A stretch of DNA of 64,000 bases from JAENVT01 sp963720775 (GCA_963720775.1 CAVRGR010000007.1:496001-560000), one strand, 5' to 3'. Shown: positions 18,012-26,272, counted from the first letter of the stretch. Numbers and translations: made by a program. The notes: a model not told the origin generated them from the letters alone.

Positions 18012-19835
18012 ATGACCAAGTCGTCGCCGCGGGCCGTGCACATCGTCGACGCTACGAAGGGCCCTCTCATCGGCGACGGACGGTTCCGCAGGATGATGCC
18101 CTTTGCGCTCACCGCGACCATCAGCCTGGCGATCGCGATACCGTCGACCTCGTGGGCACGACCCGCCTACGGCGTTGCCGGATCGGCTCTTGCCATCGTC
18201 ACGATCGTCATGGCACTCGTCGTTCCGTGGATCCGCGCCGCCCGTGCCGCGCAGCTCATCCCGGCGTTCGCGTTCCTCGTGGCGACGCTGCTGTTGGTGT
18301 GCGCCAGCCGAGCCGGGACCGGGTCACCCTTTCTCACCCTCGTTGTCCTGCCAGTCATGTGGTTGGCGCTCTACGAGAACCGCACTGCGGTGCTCGCGGC
18401 CGCCTCGTTGGCCGGATTGACGCTCTGGCTGGGGCCGAGCGGAACCGCCGACTCCTCGGCGCGGGGTTTCGCCACCACCGCTGTGTTCGTCGTCTGTGGC
18501 GCAGGGATGGGTATCACCTTGCACGGCTTGGTCGCCGATGCCCGACACCTCGCCCTCGCACTTCGCGATCGGCAGGTGGCGCTCGAGGACACCGCGTCGA
18601 TGCTCGATGCCTTGCCGGAACGCGTCAGCCGTTACCGCGTGAGCGACCACGCCATCAGCTACTGCAATGCAGCGTGGGCTGCCCAGTACAAGGTAGGCAC
18701 CGTCGAAGCCATCGGCCGTCCCTTGGACGAGTTCCTCTCCGAGGACGAGCTGGAAGGTTTGCACGCACAGCTCGCCCTCCTCGGTCCCGACAACCCCATC
18801 CTGGTCGACAAGCTTGCACGCGCCGTCCCTGATGCTCCAGGGCAGTGGCTGCAATGGGTCGATCGCTACCTCGACGGCCCCGATGGACCAGAGATCCTGT
18901 CGATCGGTCGCGACGTCACTGAACGTCACGAGGCCGAGAGACGGTTGGCCGAGAGCGAGACGCTGTTCCGCGATCTCGCTGACAAGTCCGCCGACGTCGT
19001 CTGGCGCTTCATGACGGAGCCGACTCCTCACTTCGACTACATGAGCCCGTCGGTGGAAAGCGTGCTCGGCTACCCGCCGTCGTACTTCCTCGAGGACTTC
19101 ACGCGGATGCTCGACATTCTCGACGACGCCGGCCGGCGCTCCGTCGAGGGCGGTCTCCGCGGTGATCGAGCGCTCGAGCGGTTCGACTTCCGGTTCCGTC
19201 ACGCCAACGGTTCGATCGTGATGGGCGAGACGCAAACGAGTGTCATCGAGGGTGGCTTGCAGGGCGTCAGCCGAGACGTGACCGAGCTGCGCAAGCTGCA
19301 AGCCGACACGGCGGCGCTTGCCCTCCGTGATCCGCTGACAGGTTTGGCCAACCGTCGCCTGCTCGAGGAGCTGCTCGACTCTGCCCTTGCCCGTACACAA
19401 CGCAGCGCCCTGCCGCTGGCGATCGCGTTTCTCGACCTCGACGCTTTCAAGAACGTCAACGACACGCACGGCCACATCGCCGGCGACCTCGTGTTGTGCG
19501 AGACCGCCAACCGGCTGATGACGATCGTCCGAGGCGCCGACACGGTCGCGAGGATCGGTGGCGACGAGTTCGTGATCGTGTACGAGCCCAACGAGGCGAG
19601 CTCTCGGAACCTCGTCCAGCGCATCAACCGAGCGCTATCGGCGCCGATCCACATCACACCAACCACCGTCGTCACCTGCCCGGCCAGCATCGGCGTTGCC
19701 GACACACGCACCACGGGCTACAACCGCGACGCGCTGCTGACCGCCGCCGACGAAGCCATGTACAACGCCAAGCGGGCCAAGCGGCACGTCGAGACGAGGG
19801 GAATCGAACCCCTGACATCTGCGTCGCAACGCTGA
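18012..19835 (+). CDS. Membrane diguanylate cyclase with PAS domains; 3' end runs into a tRNA-derived att remnant
   Basis: Makes cyclic di-GMP from two GTP at the membrane. Residues of about 30-175 hold four to five hydrophobic segments; two PAS-like sensor domains follow (about 190-300 and 315-425; GRDVTERHEAE and SRDVTELRKLQ are PAC ends). The GGDEF domain begins DPLTGLANRRLLEELL, with the active site RIGGDEFV. The inhibitory I-site RxxD (RGAD) lies five residues before GGDEF, so product feedback is expected. After AMYNAKRAKR the last residues, VETRGIEPLTSASQR, are read from the tRNA-Ala-like remnant at 19791, so the native C terminus was altered by integration at this site. Confidence 0.9.
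   Translation: MTKSSPRAVHIVDATKGPLIGDGRFRRMMPFALTATISLAIAIPSTSWARPAYGVAGSALAIVTIVMALVVPWIRAARAAQLIPAFAFLVATLLLVCASRAGTGSPFLTLVVLPVMWLALYENRTAVLAAASLAGLTLWLGPSGTADSSARGFATTAVFVVCGAGMGITLHGLVADARHLALALRDRQVALEDTASMLDALPERVSRYRVSDHAISYCNAAWAAQYKVGTVEAIGRPLDEFLSEDELEGLHAQLALLGPDNPILVDKLARAVPDAPGQWLQWVDRYLDGPDGPEILSIGRDVTERHEAERRLAESETLFRDLADKSADVVWRFMTEPTPHFDYMSPSVESVLGYPPSYFLEDFTRMLDILDDAGRRSVEGGLRGDRALERFDFRFRHANGSIVMGETQTSVIEGGLQGVSRDVTELRKLQADTAALALRDPLTGLANRRLLEELLDSALARTQRSALPLAIAFLDLDAFKNVNDTHGHIAGDLVLCETANRLMTIVRGADTVARIGGDEFVIVYEPNEASSRNLVQRINRALSAPIHITPTTVVTCPASIGVADTRTTGYNRDALLTAADEAMYNAKRAKRHVETRGIEPLTSASQR
19791..19820. repeat. Older att remnant: 30-bp copy of the tRNA-Ala 3' half
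   Basis: These 30 bases are identical to 19981-20010 and to 34611-34640 (T-arm of tRNA-Ala). They lie inside the 3' end of the diguanylate cyclase frame and then diverge. Together with the second copy 186 bp away they suggest two successive integrations at the same tRNA gene, this being the older scar. The stretch between the copies has a 10-bp inverted repeat, ATTGGGCGCG at 19874-19883 and CGCGCCCAAT at 19961-19970, and no gene. Confidence 0.75.
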
Positions 19836-19976
19836 ATCGACGAACGCTCCAGCTGGTCGCGATCTGCGGCCGAATTGGGCGCGACTTCGGAATGCGCGCT
19901 TCGGATTTTGCGCCCATTGATCCTCATTGGGCGGGCAAACCGCTGCCTCGTTTCCAGTTCCGCGCCCAATAGCCAG

Positions 19977-20022
19977 GGTGGAGACGAGGGGAATCGAACC
20001 CCTGACATCTACCTTGCAAAGG
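19977..20022. repeat. attL: left 46-bp direct repeat of the island
   Basis: Bases 19977-20022 are identical to 34607-34652, which is the 3' part of the intact tRNA-Ala(TGC) from mid anticodon stem to the discriminator base. This is the displaced tRNA fragment left at the far end of an element that integrated into the gene. Identity stops where the anticodon stem would close, so the crossover probably lies in or near the anticodon loop, the site used by many tyrosine recombinases. Confidence 0.9.
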
Positions 20023-20126
20023 CGAATCGGACCCTCGGTCAGCGACCCTCTTCCCTTCGGCATGGTATTTGACCAGGGCTTTTCCGTCCACCCGATCCGC
20101 CTCCGTCCGGTCCGTGTTGATGGGTC

Positions 20127-20148
20127 TGTGCACCTGGTGTGCACCTGG
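20127..20148. repeat. Tandem 11-bp repeat, candidate integrase arm site (left)
   Basis: TGTGCACCTGG occurs twice head-to-tail here, just upstream of the integrase start. The same 22 bases recur at 34529-34550 inside the other island end in the same orientation. Paired direct repeats flanking both cores are the layout of arm-type sites bound by the N-terminal domain of lambda-like integrases. Its position between att and int would also let the protein regulate its own promoter. Confidence 0.65.
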
Positions 20149-20159
20149 CTCGATAATCT

Positions 20160-21252
20160 GTGGTCGTGGCGTCGATCGTGGAGAAGCGATTAAGCGATGG
20201 TTCGAGGGCGTATCTCGTGAGATTTCGCACTGCCGATGGCCACCAGCGATCGAAGCAGTTCAAACGCAAGCGTGAGGCCGACGGGTACGTGAGCCTTGTC
20301 GAGGTGGACCGGATGAGCGGTGCTCTCATCGACCCGAGGCTCGGTCGCATCACCGTCGGCGAGTGGTGGGATCAATGGTGGCCCACGGTGACCAACCTCC
20401 GCGCCAGCACCCGCGCTCGTGACGCTCAGTTCTACAAGTCGCACATCCGCCCGGTGTTCGCCGACACACCACTTGGCAAGCTCGACCGTACATCGTTGCG
20501 TTCGTGGCTCGCGCGTGCTCGGGTCGCCGAACGGCAGCGATCTCGCGCCGGCCACCATCCACAAGGTCGTGCAGGTCCTCAACAAGACCATCAACGCCGC
20601 GCTCGAGGATCGGTTGATCCCACACAACCCCGTTGCGAAGCTGCCGCTGCCGAAGATCGAGCACAAGGAGATGCGCTTCCTCAGCTCGGACGAGCTGTGG
20701 CAGCTCGCTGATTCAATAGACCCTCGCTATCGAGCGTTCGTGCTCGTCGGCGGATTCGGCGGTCTTCGCTTGGGAGAGCTCCTCGGACTTCGATGGGCAC
20801 GAGTCGACCTGCAGGACCAACGCATCCGGGTCACCGAGACACTTGTCGACGTTGAAGGACGCATCCATTTCGGACCGCCGAAGACGAGAGCAAGCATCCG
20901 GTCAGTACCTGTGCCGTCATTCGTATGCGAAGCCCTTGCCGCGCTCAAGGCAAGTGACGTGGATCCGGACGACCTCGTCTTCCAGTCACCAGAGGGCCAC
21001 CCGATTCGGCCGGCGTTGTTCCGCCGCAGGTTCTGGGAGCCTGCCGTCCGGCGCGCAGGCCTCGCTCCACTGAGAATCCACGATCTTCGACATACCGCCG
21101 TCTCGTTGTGGATCGCTGACGGCGCACACCCGAAGCAGGTCGCCGCTCTCGCCGGCCATTCATCTGTGTCTGTCGTCCTCGACCGCTACGGCCATCTCTA
21201 TCCTGCGCACGACGATGACCTGATCCTCAGGCTGGAACGACGGCGACGCTGA
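20160..21252 (+). pseudogene. Tyrosine recombinase (phage-type integrase), frameshifted
   Basis: Catalyses site-specific integration and excision of the island. The N-terminal frame (GTG at 20160 or 20166; VASIVEKRLSDGSRAYLVRFR) holds the arm-binding domain and the start of the core-binding domain up to SLRSWLAR. The remainder (VLGSPNGSDLAPATIHKVVQ onward) is in another frame; the break is at the GCGCG at 20511-20515, and adding one GC dinucleotide restores a normal protein of about 364 residues. Catalytic residues are all present: Arg in GGLRLGELLGLRW, HDLRH, the second His in LAGHSSV, and the Tyr in VLDRYGHL. It is not an IntI: the integron-specific insert is absent. Probably intact in the organism. 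Confidence 0.88.
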
Positions 21253-21562
21253 GACCGGCAATTCGATACTGGAGACTGATCGCAAGCGTGATCTGGTCAA
21301 CTCCCGTTGATACCGACCGCCACAAGGGCCCCACAGCCGATATTCACAGCCCGGTCGAAACCAACATGCCCGAACCCGCCGCCGGAAAACCCGGCGCGCC
21401 GCTCCCCTCTTGTGGTTGCGAAGCCGCCCCATATCACTGGCAGTCATGTCGCCGACTCGTCCGGCGCGTGAGGCTGCAAGCCGGGCGAGACCGCAGAACA
21501 CGAAAGGGCAGCGGGCTCGGGAGTGCGCGAGATCGGCAGATCTGGGCGGTCACGTCGAGCGG
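21253..21562. other. Intergenic stretch downstream of the integrase
   Basis: About 310 bp with no believable gene. It contains the first copy of a roughly 135-bp repeat (21297-21433). Near the VapC stop, 21527-21547, it holds a TGCCGATCTCGCGCAC-like arm on the minus strand, resembling one arm of the recurrent palindrome found between the small genes. Confidence 0.5.
21297..21433. repeat. Island-specific repeat B, copy 1 (about 135 bp)
   Basis: Diverged copy of 31409-31543. Shared blocks in order are CAACTCCCG, ACCGACCGC, CACAGCCC, CCAACATGCCCGAAC, CGCCGCTC, TCTTGTGG and GAAGCCGC, with few indels. Neither copy keeps an obviously conserved reading frame, so the repeat may be a mobile-element end or the remnant of a duplicated gene 3' region. 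I do not recognise it. Confidence 0.7.
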
Positions 21563-21961
21563 TCAGAACACCAGGATGTCGACGTGGCAGTGAATGCCGG
21601 GTGCACGCGCCAGTCGGGCGTCGGCCGAGACGAGCGCGCACGAAAGGCCCTCGGCGAGCGCTACGTAGGTGGCGTCGTATGGGGTCAGGTTCGAGCGGAG
21701 TTCGTAGGCCCGGACCATCAGCGGGCCGGTCGGGAAGCGGACGATCGGGAGCGATACAAGGTCGACGACGGCAGATCGAAACCGTCGAGCGGTGAGGTCA
21801 CCAGCGCGCCAGCGTCTCCGAAGGACGGAGACTGTTTCTACATCGACGAGATCTGGCGCGGACCATCGCGTGCTGGCGGCGATTCGATTTCGTGCGGCGC
21901 GCCCGGCGGGCCCGTCATCGCCGACGACGTTGGCCAGTACGGACGCGTCGATGACGATCAA
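21563..21961 (-). CDS. vapC: VapC-type PIN-domain toxin
   Basis: PIN-domain ribonuclease that cleaves specific RNAs (typically tRNA or rRNA) when its antitoxin is lost. At 132 residues it has the four acidic residues expected: Asp in MIVIDASVLANVV (residue 5), Glu in DLVDVETVSVLR, Asp in LTPYDATYVALAE and Asp in LVSADARLA. Its ATG overlaps the stop of the vapB gene by the ATGA tetranucleotide, so the two are translationally coupled. It lies in the island, where such modules commonly act in maintenance. Confidence 0.92.
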   Translation of the reverse strand: MIVIDASVLANVVGDDGPAGRAARNRIAASTRWSAPDLVDVETVSVLRRRWRAGDLTARRFRSAVVDLVSLPIVRFPTGPLMVRAYELRSNLTPYDATYVALAEGLSCALVSADARLARAPGIHCHVDILVF

Positions 21962-22188
21962 CGCGGGCCGCGCTCCTCGTCCAGGTCGGCGACGGCTCTG
22001 TCGAGGCCGACCCGACCTCCGTGTCGACGGGAGATGCGTGCGAGCACGTCATCCATCGTCGGTGTCGATGCGAGCCGTGTGAGCTCGGTGGCGAGATACT
22101 GCTGGAGAGACTGCCCTGCTTCCTCGGCGCGGCGCTGGAGGCTTGCGTGGACTGCATCTGGAAGATCGCGTACCAAGACATTCGGCAT
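21958..22188 (-). CDS. vapB: VapB/FitA-like antitoxin
   Basis: A 76-residue antitoxin that should dimerise through an N-terminal ribbon-helix-helix (MPNVLVRDLPDAVHASLQRRA) to bind its own promoter, with a C-terminal tail that blocks VapC. The ATG at 22188 lies exactly six bases after a good -10 (CATAAT, 22200-22195 on the minus strand), so the mRNA is probably leaderless. The operon continues directly into vapC. The family assignment is confident; which VapB subclass is not. Confidence 0.88.
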   Translation of the reverse strand: MPNVLVRDLPDAVHASLQRRAEEAGQSLQQYLATELTRLASTPTMDDVLARISRRHGGRVGLDRAVADLDEERGPR

Positions 22189-22269
22189 GCTTGCATTATG
22201 CTATCAAACCGGGAACGATGCAACCCAGCAACTTCGACCACTCCGACCAGATCGAACAGTTATGGGCGG

Positions 22270-23037
22270 CTATTCGAGAAGGTAGCGGTTCTGTTCGATC
22301 CACGGGATTCGGTCGATGCTCTCGGTGACCTGACCCGTACGCACCCAAGTTGCCTGGGGTTCGAGGTGCCTCGCCGCGAGTCTGCGGACGTAGAGATCAT
22401 CGAGTCGGAGCCGCTCAATCACAGCATCAACGAGTCCCGTCGTGGAGTCCAGTCCATAGGCGTCTGCGAAGATCGCGATACGACGCTTCCGATCAGGGGC
22501 CTCCTCGAAGCCATGCCATCTGACGCACGTTTCGTCATCACGGAACGGAATCGCGTAGTCGAGCGCATACGCAACGTCATTCATCGGAGGTGCGGGACCC
22601 GCAAAGTCCCAATCAAGGATTCCGACTGGGGTCGCATCTCGCCAGACGATGTTCCAAGGCGCGAAGTCCGTGTGACAAATCACCTCGTCGCGCTTTGGTG
22701 CGCCATCTACGAGCGCCCAACGCGCGTCGTCGCCTATCGACACGTCGCGTGTCGCGTCGTGATAATCGCGCAACAGCCGAGCGAAACGTCGCAGACCGTC
22801 ATCGGGCGTGATCTTCGCCCATCCAGCGACGCCACTCTCGCCGTCGATGTACGAAAGCACCTCGCGCCCCTGTTCGTCAATGTCGAGAACACGAGGCGAC
22901 GCCGCAAAACCAATTCCCTCCAAGCCAGCCAGCAACCGATGGACGGCTGGTGTCCACCAACCAACGGCACGCCGAACCGTGTTCCCAACACGAACCACTG
23001 GCCGCGTTGGATCGTCTTTCAAGACTTCCGAATACAT
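22270..23037 (-). CDS. Aminoglycoside phosphotransferase-family kinase (APH/choline kinase fold)
   Basis: ATP-dependent small-molecule kinase of 255 residues. The catalytic loop HTDFAPWNIVW (HxDxxxxN) and the metal-binding GILDWDFAG follow each other about 20 residues apart, as in APH(3')-type and related kinases. SYIDGESG resembles the hinge region. The substrate could be an aminoglycoside, a macrolide or a metabolite; resistance is not implied by the fold alone. The ATG at 23037 has an AGGCGAGG ribosome site. A CAATAT -10 follows GATCGGG upstream (23078-23060), the same arrangement as in the recurrent island promoter. Confidence 0.86.
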   Translation of the reverse strand: MYSEVLKDDPTRPVVRVGNTVRRAVGWWTPAVHRLLAGLEGIGFAASPRVLDIDEQGREVLSYIDGESGVAGWAKITPDDGLRRFARLLRDYHDATRDVSIGDDARWALVDGAPKRDEVICHTDFAPWNIVWRDATPVGILDWDFAGPAPPMNDVAYALDYAIPFRDDETCVRWHGFEEAPDRKRRIAIFADAYGLDSTTGLVDAVIERLRLDDLYVRRLAARHLEPQATWVRTGQVTESIDRIPWIEQNRYLLE

Positions 23038-23169
23038 TGCCTCGCCTGTTCGCCGCGACCACGCATATTGCCCGATATGGATCGGGGGCGCCAGCGAAAT
23101 GTGCCTGCGTTGGTCCGCTTCGCCGCCGCTGTTGGCGAGACGTTGCGTCGCCGCGGGCGCGAAGCCGTC

Positions 23170-23769
23170 TCAGATCTCGGTGTTCTCGATGGCTCGTTGG
23201 AGGTCGACGTATCCAGCCGACGCTTGCCACAGGTGGTCCTCGGGATAGACACCGTCACCACGATGTGTGCGCCGCCACTGTGCATCGTGGAACCGATCGG
23301 TGACCTCGACAAGATGCGACCACGCGGTATCGCGCTCGACTTGCAGTTGTTCCACTAACCGCGTTCGATCCGGTTCCGACACCACCAACGAGTCGACGTC
23401 GCCCGAGGCCAGCGCTGCCAACGCGTCGCGATCGACTCCTTCGTCGATCGTCCAGAACCGGACGGCTCGGGTGATCTCGTGATTCCACACGGGCCATTCC
23501 GCCGGCCTCCAACGCCACGACAGCGGCAACTTGTCCAAGCGCAAGAACGAGACGAGAGCTTCGCACTGCGCCGGACGGCTCATCCAAGGCACCTCCGCCG
23601 CAGGAAGATCAACAACGAAGACCAACTGGACCCGCTCGACGTCGATCGATACGTCCAAGAACTCGCCCCACACGAAGGCGGCGAGCACCTTCGCCCCCGG
23701 CCAGTGCTTGGATCGCTCGAGTCCCTAGCCGACATCCCCAAGCCGTGCCATAGCTGTAGTTCGCTTCAC
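23170..23769 (-). pseudogene. Conserved hypothetical (DUF7711-like), in-frame stop near the N terminus
   Basis: An open frame from the GTG at 23688 (VLAAFVWGEFLDVSID) encodes about 172 residues: a hydrophobic beta segment VQLVFVVDLPAAEVPW, then WRWRPAEWPVWNHEITRAVRFW, and a helical C terminus. The same frame upstream starts naturally at the GTG at 23769 (VKRTTAMARLGDVG) but meets a TAG at 23725-23727. The fit of GLERSKHWPGAK to the downstream part suggests one protein with an error or mutation at that codon. I recall an actinobacterial family, DUF7711, with this layout, but am not certain. No known function. It lies upstream of the kinase gene on the same strand. Confidence 0.62.
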
Positions 23770-23844
23770 AACAGGCATCGTCGCACACACCACCATCGAC
23801 AACCGAGGCTTGCCAACCCGATCCATCACTGGGCAATATGCGCC

Positions 23845-24276
23845 ATGCGGTGGCGACCGGGGACGGCGTTCGTGATCAGTTTGACCCTGGTCTCCTGTTC
23901 AAATTCTCCAGAGGTCGCTAGCCCGGTCAAGGCAGCCGAACGCCTCGCCGCAGACCTGGGAGCCAAGCTCGATCAGACCGGTCTTGCCGGGAAGTTGGCT
24001 GCGTCGCAGAGTGTTCTCCAGCCCTGGCATGCCTGGGATGCCGGTGCGGGCCGCACTTCGCTGGAGACCCTCGCCGGGGACAAGATCGAAGTCTCGTTGA
24101 CGTACTGGTCCGGCACTCTGTGGACCACGCTCCGCGCCGCAGCCTCGGGAGACGGGTACTGCCTTGCGGTAGCCGCTGTGCAGGACGATGCGATCGCTTG
24201 GTGGGTCAAGGCGTCGGGAACCCGTAACGGCAAGATCGCAGACGAGGCGGCTTGCGCCGCTGTCGCACCGAGCTGA
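23845..24276 (+). CDS. Small lipoprotein
   Basis: A 143-residue predicted lipoprotein: MRWRPGTAFVISLTLVSCSN has a signal peptide with lipobox TLVSC. The mature part is a helical stretch (AAERLAADLGAKLDQTGLAGKLA) followed by a beta-rich region with two or three cysteines (GDGYCLAVAAV, ADEAACAAVAPS) that may form a disulphide. The ATG at 23845 lies five bases after the -10 CAATAT (23834-23839), with TTGCCA 18 bp upstream of that. It is the first rightward gene of the small-gene array. No family recognised. Confidence 0.72.
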   Translation: MRWRPGTAFVISLTLVSCSNSPEVASPVKAAERLAADLGAKLDQTGLAGKLAASQSVLQPWHAWDAGAGRTSLETLAGDKIEVSLTYWSGTLWTTLRAAASGDGYCLAVAAVQDDAIAWWVKASGTRNGKIADEAACAAVAPS

Positions 24277-24283
24277 CACGCGC

Positions 24284-24333
24284 CATACTGCCGATCGGCG
24301 TGGTGGACGTCGCGCCTGTGATCGGGCATTTCG
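24284..24333. repeat. Recurrent promoter-palindrome element
   Basis: Starts eight bases after the lipoprotein stop. Left arm ACTGCCGATCGGCG, then TGGTGGACG, right arm GTGATCGGGCA. A -35-like TGGACG (24304-24309) and a weak -10 CATTTC (24327-24332) have 17-bp spacing. No rightward gene follows, because the next gene (24375-24752) is inverted, so here the element appears orphaned. Confidence 0.72.
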
Positions 24334-24374
24334 CGATCACCGTGTAACACGTCCAGAAGGGGGTGAAACGGTGC

Positions 24375-24752
24375 TCAGAACCTGTTCGACAGCGAGAGCC
24401 TGTTGCCATCGGGGTCTCTGAACCACGCAATACCGCCTCCTTCACGAGATGGTCGCCAAACTCCGTCCGAGTCCTGGCCCATGCCGGGGAATCGTTCGAA
24501 CGTGACACCTGCCGCAGCGAGCGCACGCACAGAGGCGTTGACATCGTCGACGAGCCACCCGGCGTTCGTACCCCCCGGTTCCGGCACCTCCGCCACGATC
24601 GAGAGCCGAAGCGGCGTGCCGCCCGCATCAACAACGAGCGCGTAGCCATCCTCGTGGCGCAGCGGCAGGCCCAGCACGTCGCAGTAGAACTCCTTCGCGC
24701 GAGCCGTGTCCGAGATCAGCAAGAACCCAACGAACTGGCGCTCCCCAAGCAT
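24375..24752 (-). CDS. Glyoxalase/bleomycin-resistance-fold (VOC) protein
   Basis: A 125-residue single VOC module of two beta-alpha-beta-beta-beta units. MLGERQFVGFLLISDTARAKEFYCDVLGLPLRHED is the first unit and GIAWFRDPDGNRLSLSNRF the typical end with the metal-site glutamate replaced by serine. Such proteins act as metalloenzymes or bind drugs. The ATG at 24752 is exactly six bases after TAGACT (24764-24759, minus strand), an excellent leaderless promoter. It is inverted relative to its neighbours and is flanked on both sides by copies of the recurrent palindrome. Confidence 0.83.
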   Translation of the reverse strand: MLGERQFVGFLLISDTARAKEFYCDVLGLPLRHEDGYALVVDAGGTPLRLSIVAEVPEPGGTNAGWLVDDVNASVRALAAAGVTFERFPGMGQDSDGVWRPSREGGGIAWFRDPDGNRLSLSNRF

Positions 24753-24798
24753 GCGGGGAGTCTACGACGGCACAGTCCAAGGGGACGGCGGGCCGCTC

Positions 24799-24853
24799 CG
24801 ATCTGCCGATCGGAGTGGTGGACAGGACACCCGAGATCGGGCAGTCTGGCGCG
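24799..24853. promoter_or_regulatory. Recurrent promoter-palindrome element, best copy
   Basis: Left arm ATCTGCCGATCGG, right arm CGAGATCGGGCAGTC; the arms pair with a one-base bulge. It embeds TGGACA (24819-24824), exactly 17 bp, CAGTCT (24842-24847), then six bases and the ATG at 24854. The same geometry recurs at 26649-26684, 27067-27102 and 32232-32267, which supports a genuine leaderless promoter. Confidence 0.78.
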
Positions 24854-25351
24854 ATGTTCGATCACCATGAGTCCCAGGCTCGTTGGCACGACGCGGCTGC
24901 GCTCGCGTCATTTGTTTTCTACGAGCCGAGCAACGGCGGTTCACGATGGGCTGGCGGATTTGCCTCCGATGGAAGCCAATTGGAAGTTATTGCGATTGTC
25001 GATGGAGACGAAGTATCGGTGGAGAGCTCTCGACCCGATCGCGCGCTGCCAGAGGCTCTCCTCCGCCGGGTCACGATCGCGAACCTGCTCTCGCGCCACG
25101 CCCTGGATCGTGACGCTGACTTGACCCTGCCATTCTCGGTCGTCATCGAAGCGGACGATCGAACGGTGACCGTCGACGGCGAGATGCGCACGATGCACGG
25201 AATGCGCGTCGTAGGTGAACGCCGTTGGATTGGCACGATGCGACTCGGTGATGTTGCGGTCAAAATTGCAACCAATTCTTCCGCCGGGCTCGCGCTCCGT
25301 GCGTGTACAGATTCCGCGTCCCTTCCGGAGTTCCCACCGAACTCTCGCTAA
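24854..25351 (+). CDS. Hypothetical protein
   Basis: A 165-residue soluble protein starting MFDHHESQARWHDAAALASF. The ATG at 24854 is chosen because it lies exactly six bases after the -10 of the upstream promoter-palindrome. The sequence alternates acidic beta strands (LEVIAIVDGDEVSVESS, FSVVIEADDRTVTVDGE) with no signal peptide, membrane segment or cysteine-rich motif. The end, VKIATNSSAGLALRACTDSA, is small-residue rich. No family recognised. It forms one unit of the cassette-like array. Confidence 0.7.
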   Translation: MFDHHESQARWHDAAALASFVFYEPSNGGSRWAGGFASDGSQLEVIAIVDGDEVSVESSRPDRALPEALLRRVTIANLLSRHALDRDADLTLPFSVVIEADDRTVTVDGEMRTMHGMRVVGERRWIGTMRLGDVAVKIATNSSAGLALRACTDSASLPEFPPNSR

Positions 25352-25380
25352 TTTGCGGCGCTGTCCCTGTTCCGGGGGTG

Positions 25381-25460
25381 CATATCTGCCGATCCGCGCT
25401 AGTCGTCTAGCACCCCTTCGACCCTTGCGCTCAAGCGCCCGGACCGGGCATTGTGCTCGG
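25381..25460. promoter_or_regulatory. Recurrent promoter-palindrome element, extended copy
   Basis: Left arm ATATCTGCCGATCC at 25382-25395, a longer spacer, and right arm ACCGGGCATTGT. The -10 CATTGT (25449-25454) ends six bases before the GTG at 25461; TTGCGC lies 18 bp upstream of it. The spacer of about 50 bases contains its own small inverted repeat. Confidence 0.68.
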
Positions 25461-25611
25461 GTGCCGACCGACCGCAGATCTCGTGCTGTTGGCTGCAATT
25501 GTCGTCACCGTTCTCCCACTCAGCTCTTGCTCGTCATCAAAGGAGTGCAGGGGGTCGGTGAAGTACAACGAGCAGACGTCAGAGTGTGGCACCGTCCCAT
25601 CGACAAGCTGA
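25461..25611 (+). pseudogene. Very small lipoprotein (CRGS family), frameshifted near start
   Basis: About 50 residues. The leaderless GTG at 25461 reads VPTDRRSR, but the lipoprotein part (LLAAIVVTVLPLSSCSSSKE, then CRGSVKYNEQTSECGTVPSTS) lies in another frame that begins at the GTG at 25483. Restoring one CG dinucleotide at 25481-25485 joins them. The result aligns throughout with the lipoprotein at 32267-32425: same length of signal peptide, same lipobox, same CRGSxxxNxQTSxCGTVP tail. If the short form is real it starts at 25483 with 42 residues. Function unknown; two cysteines after the lipid-anchored one may form a loop. Confidence 0.66.
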
Positions 25612-25624
25612 CGAGCCACGCAGA

Positions 25625-25675
25625 GCTGCCGTTCGGCGTTGCCCGCTGTCGCCGCGTCGGGCACTATGCGCCGTT
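25625..25675. promoter_or_regulatory. Recurrent promoter-palindrome element, diverged copy
   Basis: Left arm GCTGCCGTTCGGCG, right arm CGTCGGGCACTATGCG. TTGCCC, 17 bp, CACTAT; the -10 ends eight bases before an in-frame GTG at 25676 of the following lipoprotein. It sits 14 bp after the stop of the small lipoprotein. Confidence 0.62.
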
Positions 25676-25711
25676 GTGGAACCGTCGCCAGAGTTCGGCC
25701 GTCAAAGGTGT

Positions 25712-26272
25712 ATGCGCGCACCGTTGTTGGTGGTTCTCGTACTCATGGGCGCGGCGTGCAGCCCGACAGCCAAACCCTCCGGCGAGTCGTCGAGCGTCGT
25801 GCCGACGCTGGCGACTTCGGTGGTCGCCGACCCCGCAGCCAAGGACAGGTCAGCCATCGTCGCCGTTGCGGCCTCCGAGCGGCTTCGTTCGGGCAGCGCA
25901 GGGGTCACCAAGTCGCCAATCAGTGTCGTAGAACGGTTCGGCCGGTTCATCGCCGGCGGTCTCGTTGTGCCGGATAGCGCCGGTGAACTGATCGATCATC
26001 AGACGCGGCTTGCGGTCGAACGTGCCGTGGCGCCCGGCGTTGTGACCTGGGTCGACAGCGTTGACTCGGTCACTGACAACGGAGCGTTGTCGGCGCAAGA
26101 CGTTGGCGTGGTTCTGACAATCACATCTCCGACGATCAACGGCACTACGGCCGAGGTGGGAACCGCGTTGTGGTGCGGCAATGTGTGCGGCGAGGGGAGC
26201 ACATACCTCCTCGAACGGAGCGGCCCCGATGGATGGCGCGTGACCGGCTCACGCGACGAGTTCGTCGCCTGA
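25712..26272 (+). CDS. Lipoprotein
   Basis: A 186-residue predicted lipoprotein: MRAPLLVVLVLMGAACSPT gives a clean signal peptide with lipobox MGAAC. An in-frame GTG at 25676 sits next to the upstream promoter and may be the real, leaderless start, adding twelve residues. The mature domain has a Ser/Thr linker, then an alpha/beta region ending VGTALWCGNVCGEGSTYLLERSGPDGWRV, in which the CGNVC pair and the typical xxxGWRV strand resemble small beta-rich extracellular domains that measure or bind ligands. No known family. Array member. Confidence 0.72.
   Translation: MRAPLLVVLVLMGAACSPTAKPSGESSSVVPTLATSVVADPAAKDRSAIVAVAASERLRSGSAGVTKSPISVVERFGRFIAGGLVVPDSAGELIDHQTRLAVERAVAPGVVTWVDSVDSVTDNGALSAQDVGVVLTITSPTINGTTAEVGTALWCGNVCGEGSTYLLERSGPDGWRVTGSRDEFVA

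Noticed and set aside
21297..21433. Insertion sequence end
   Set aside because: No terminal inverted repeats, target duplication or transposase remnant could be recognised at either copy.
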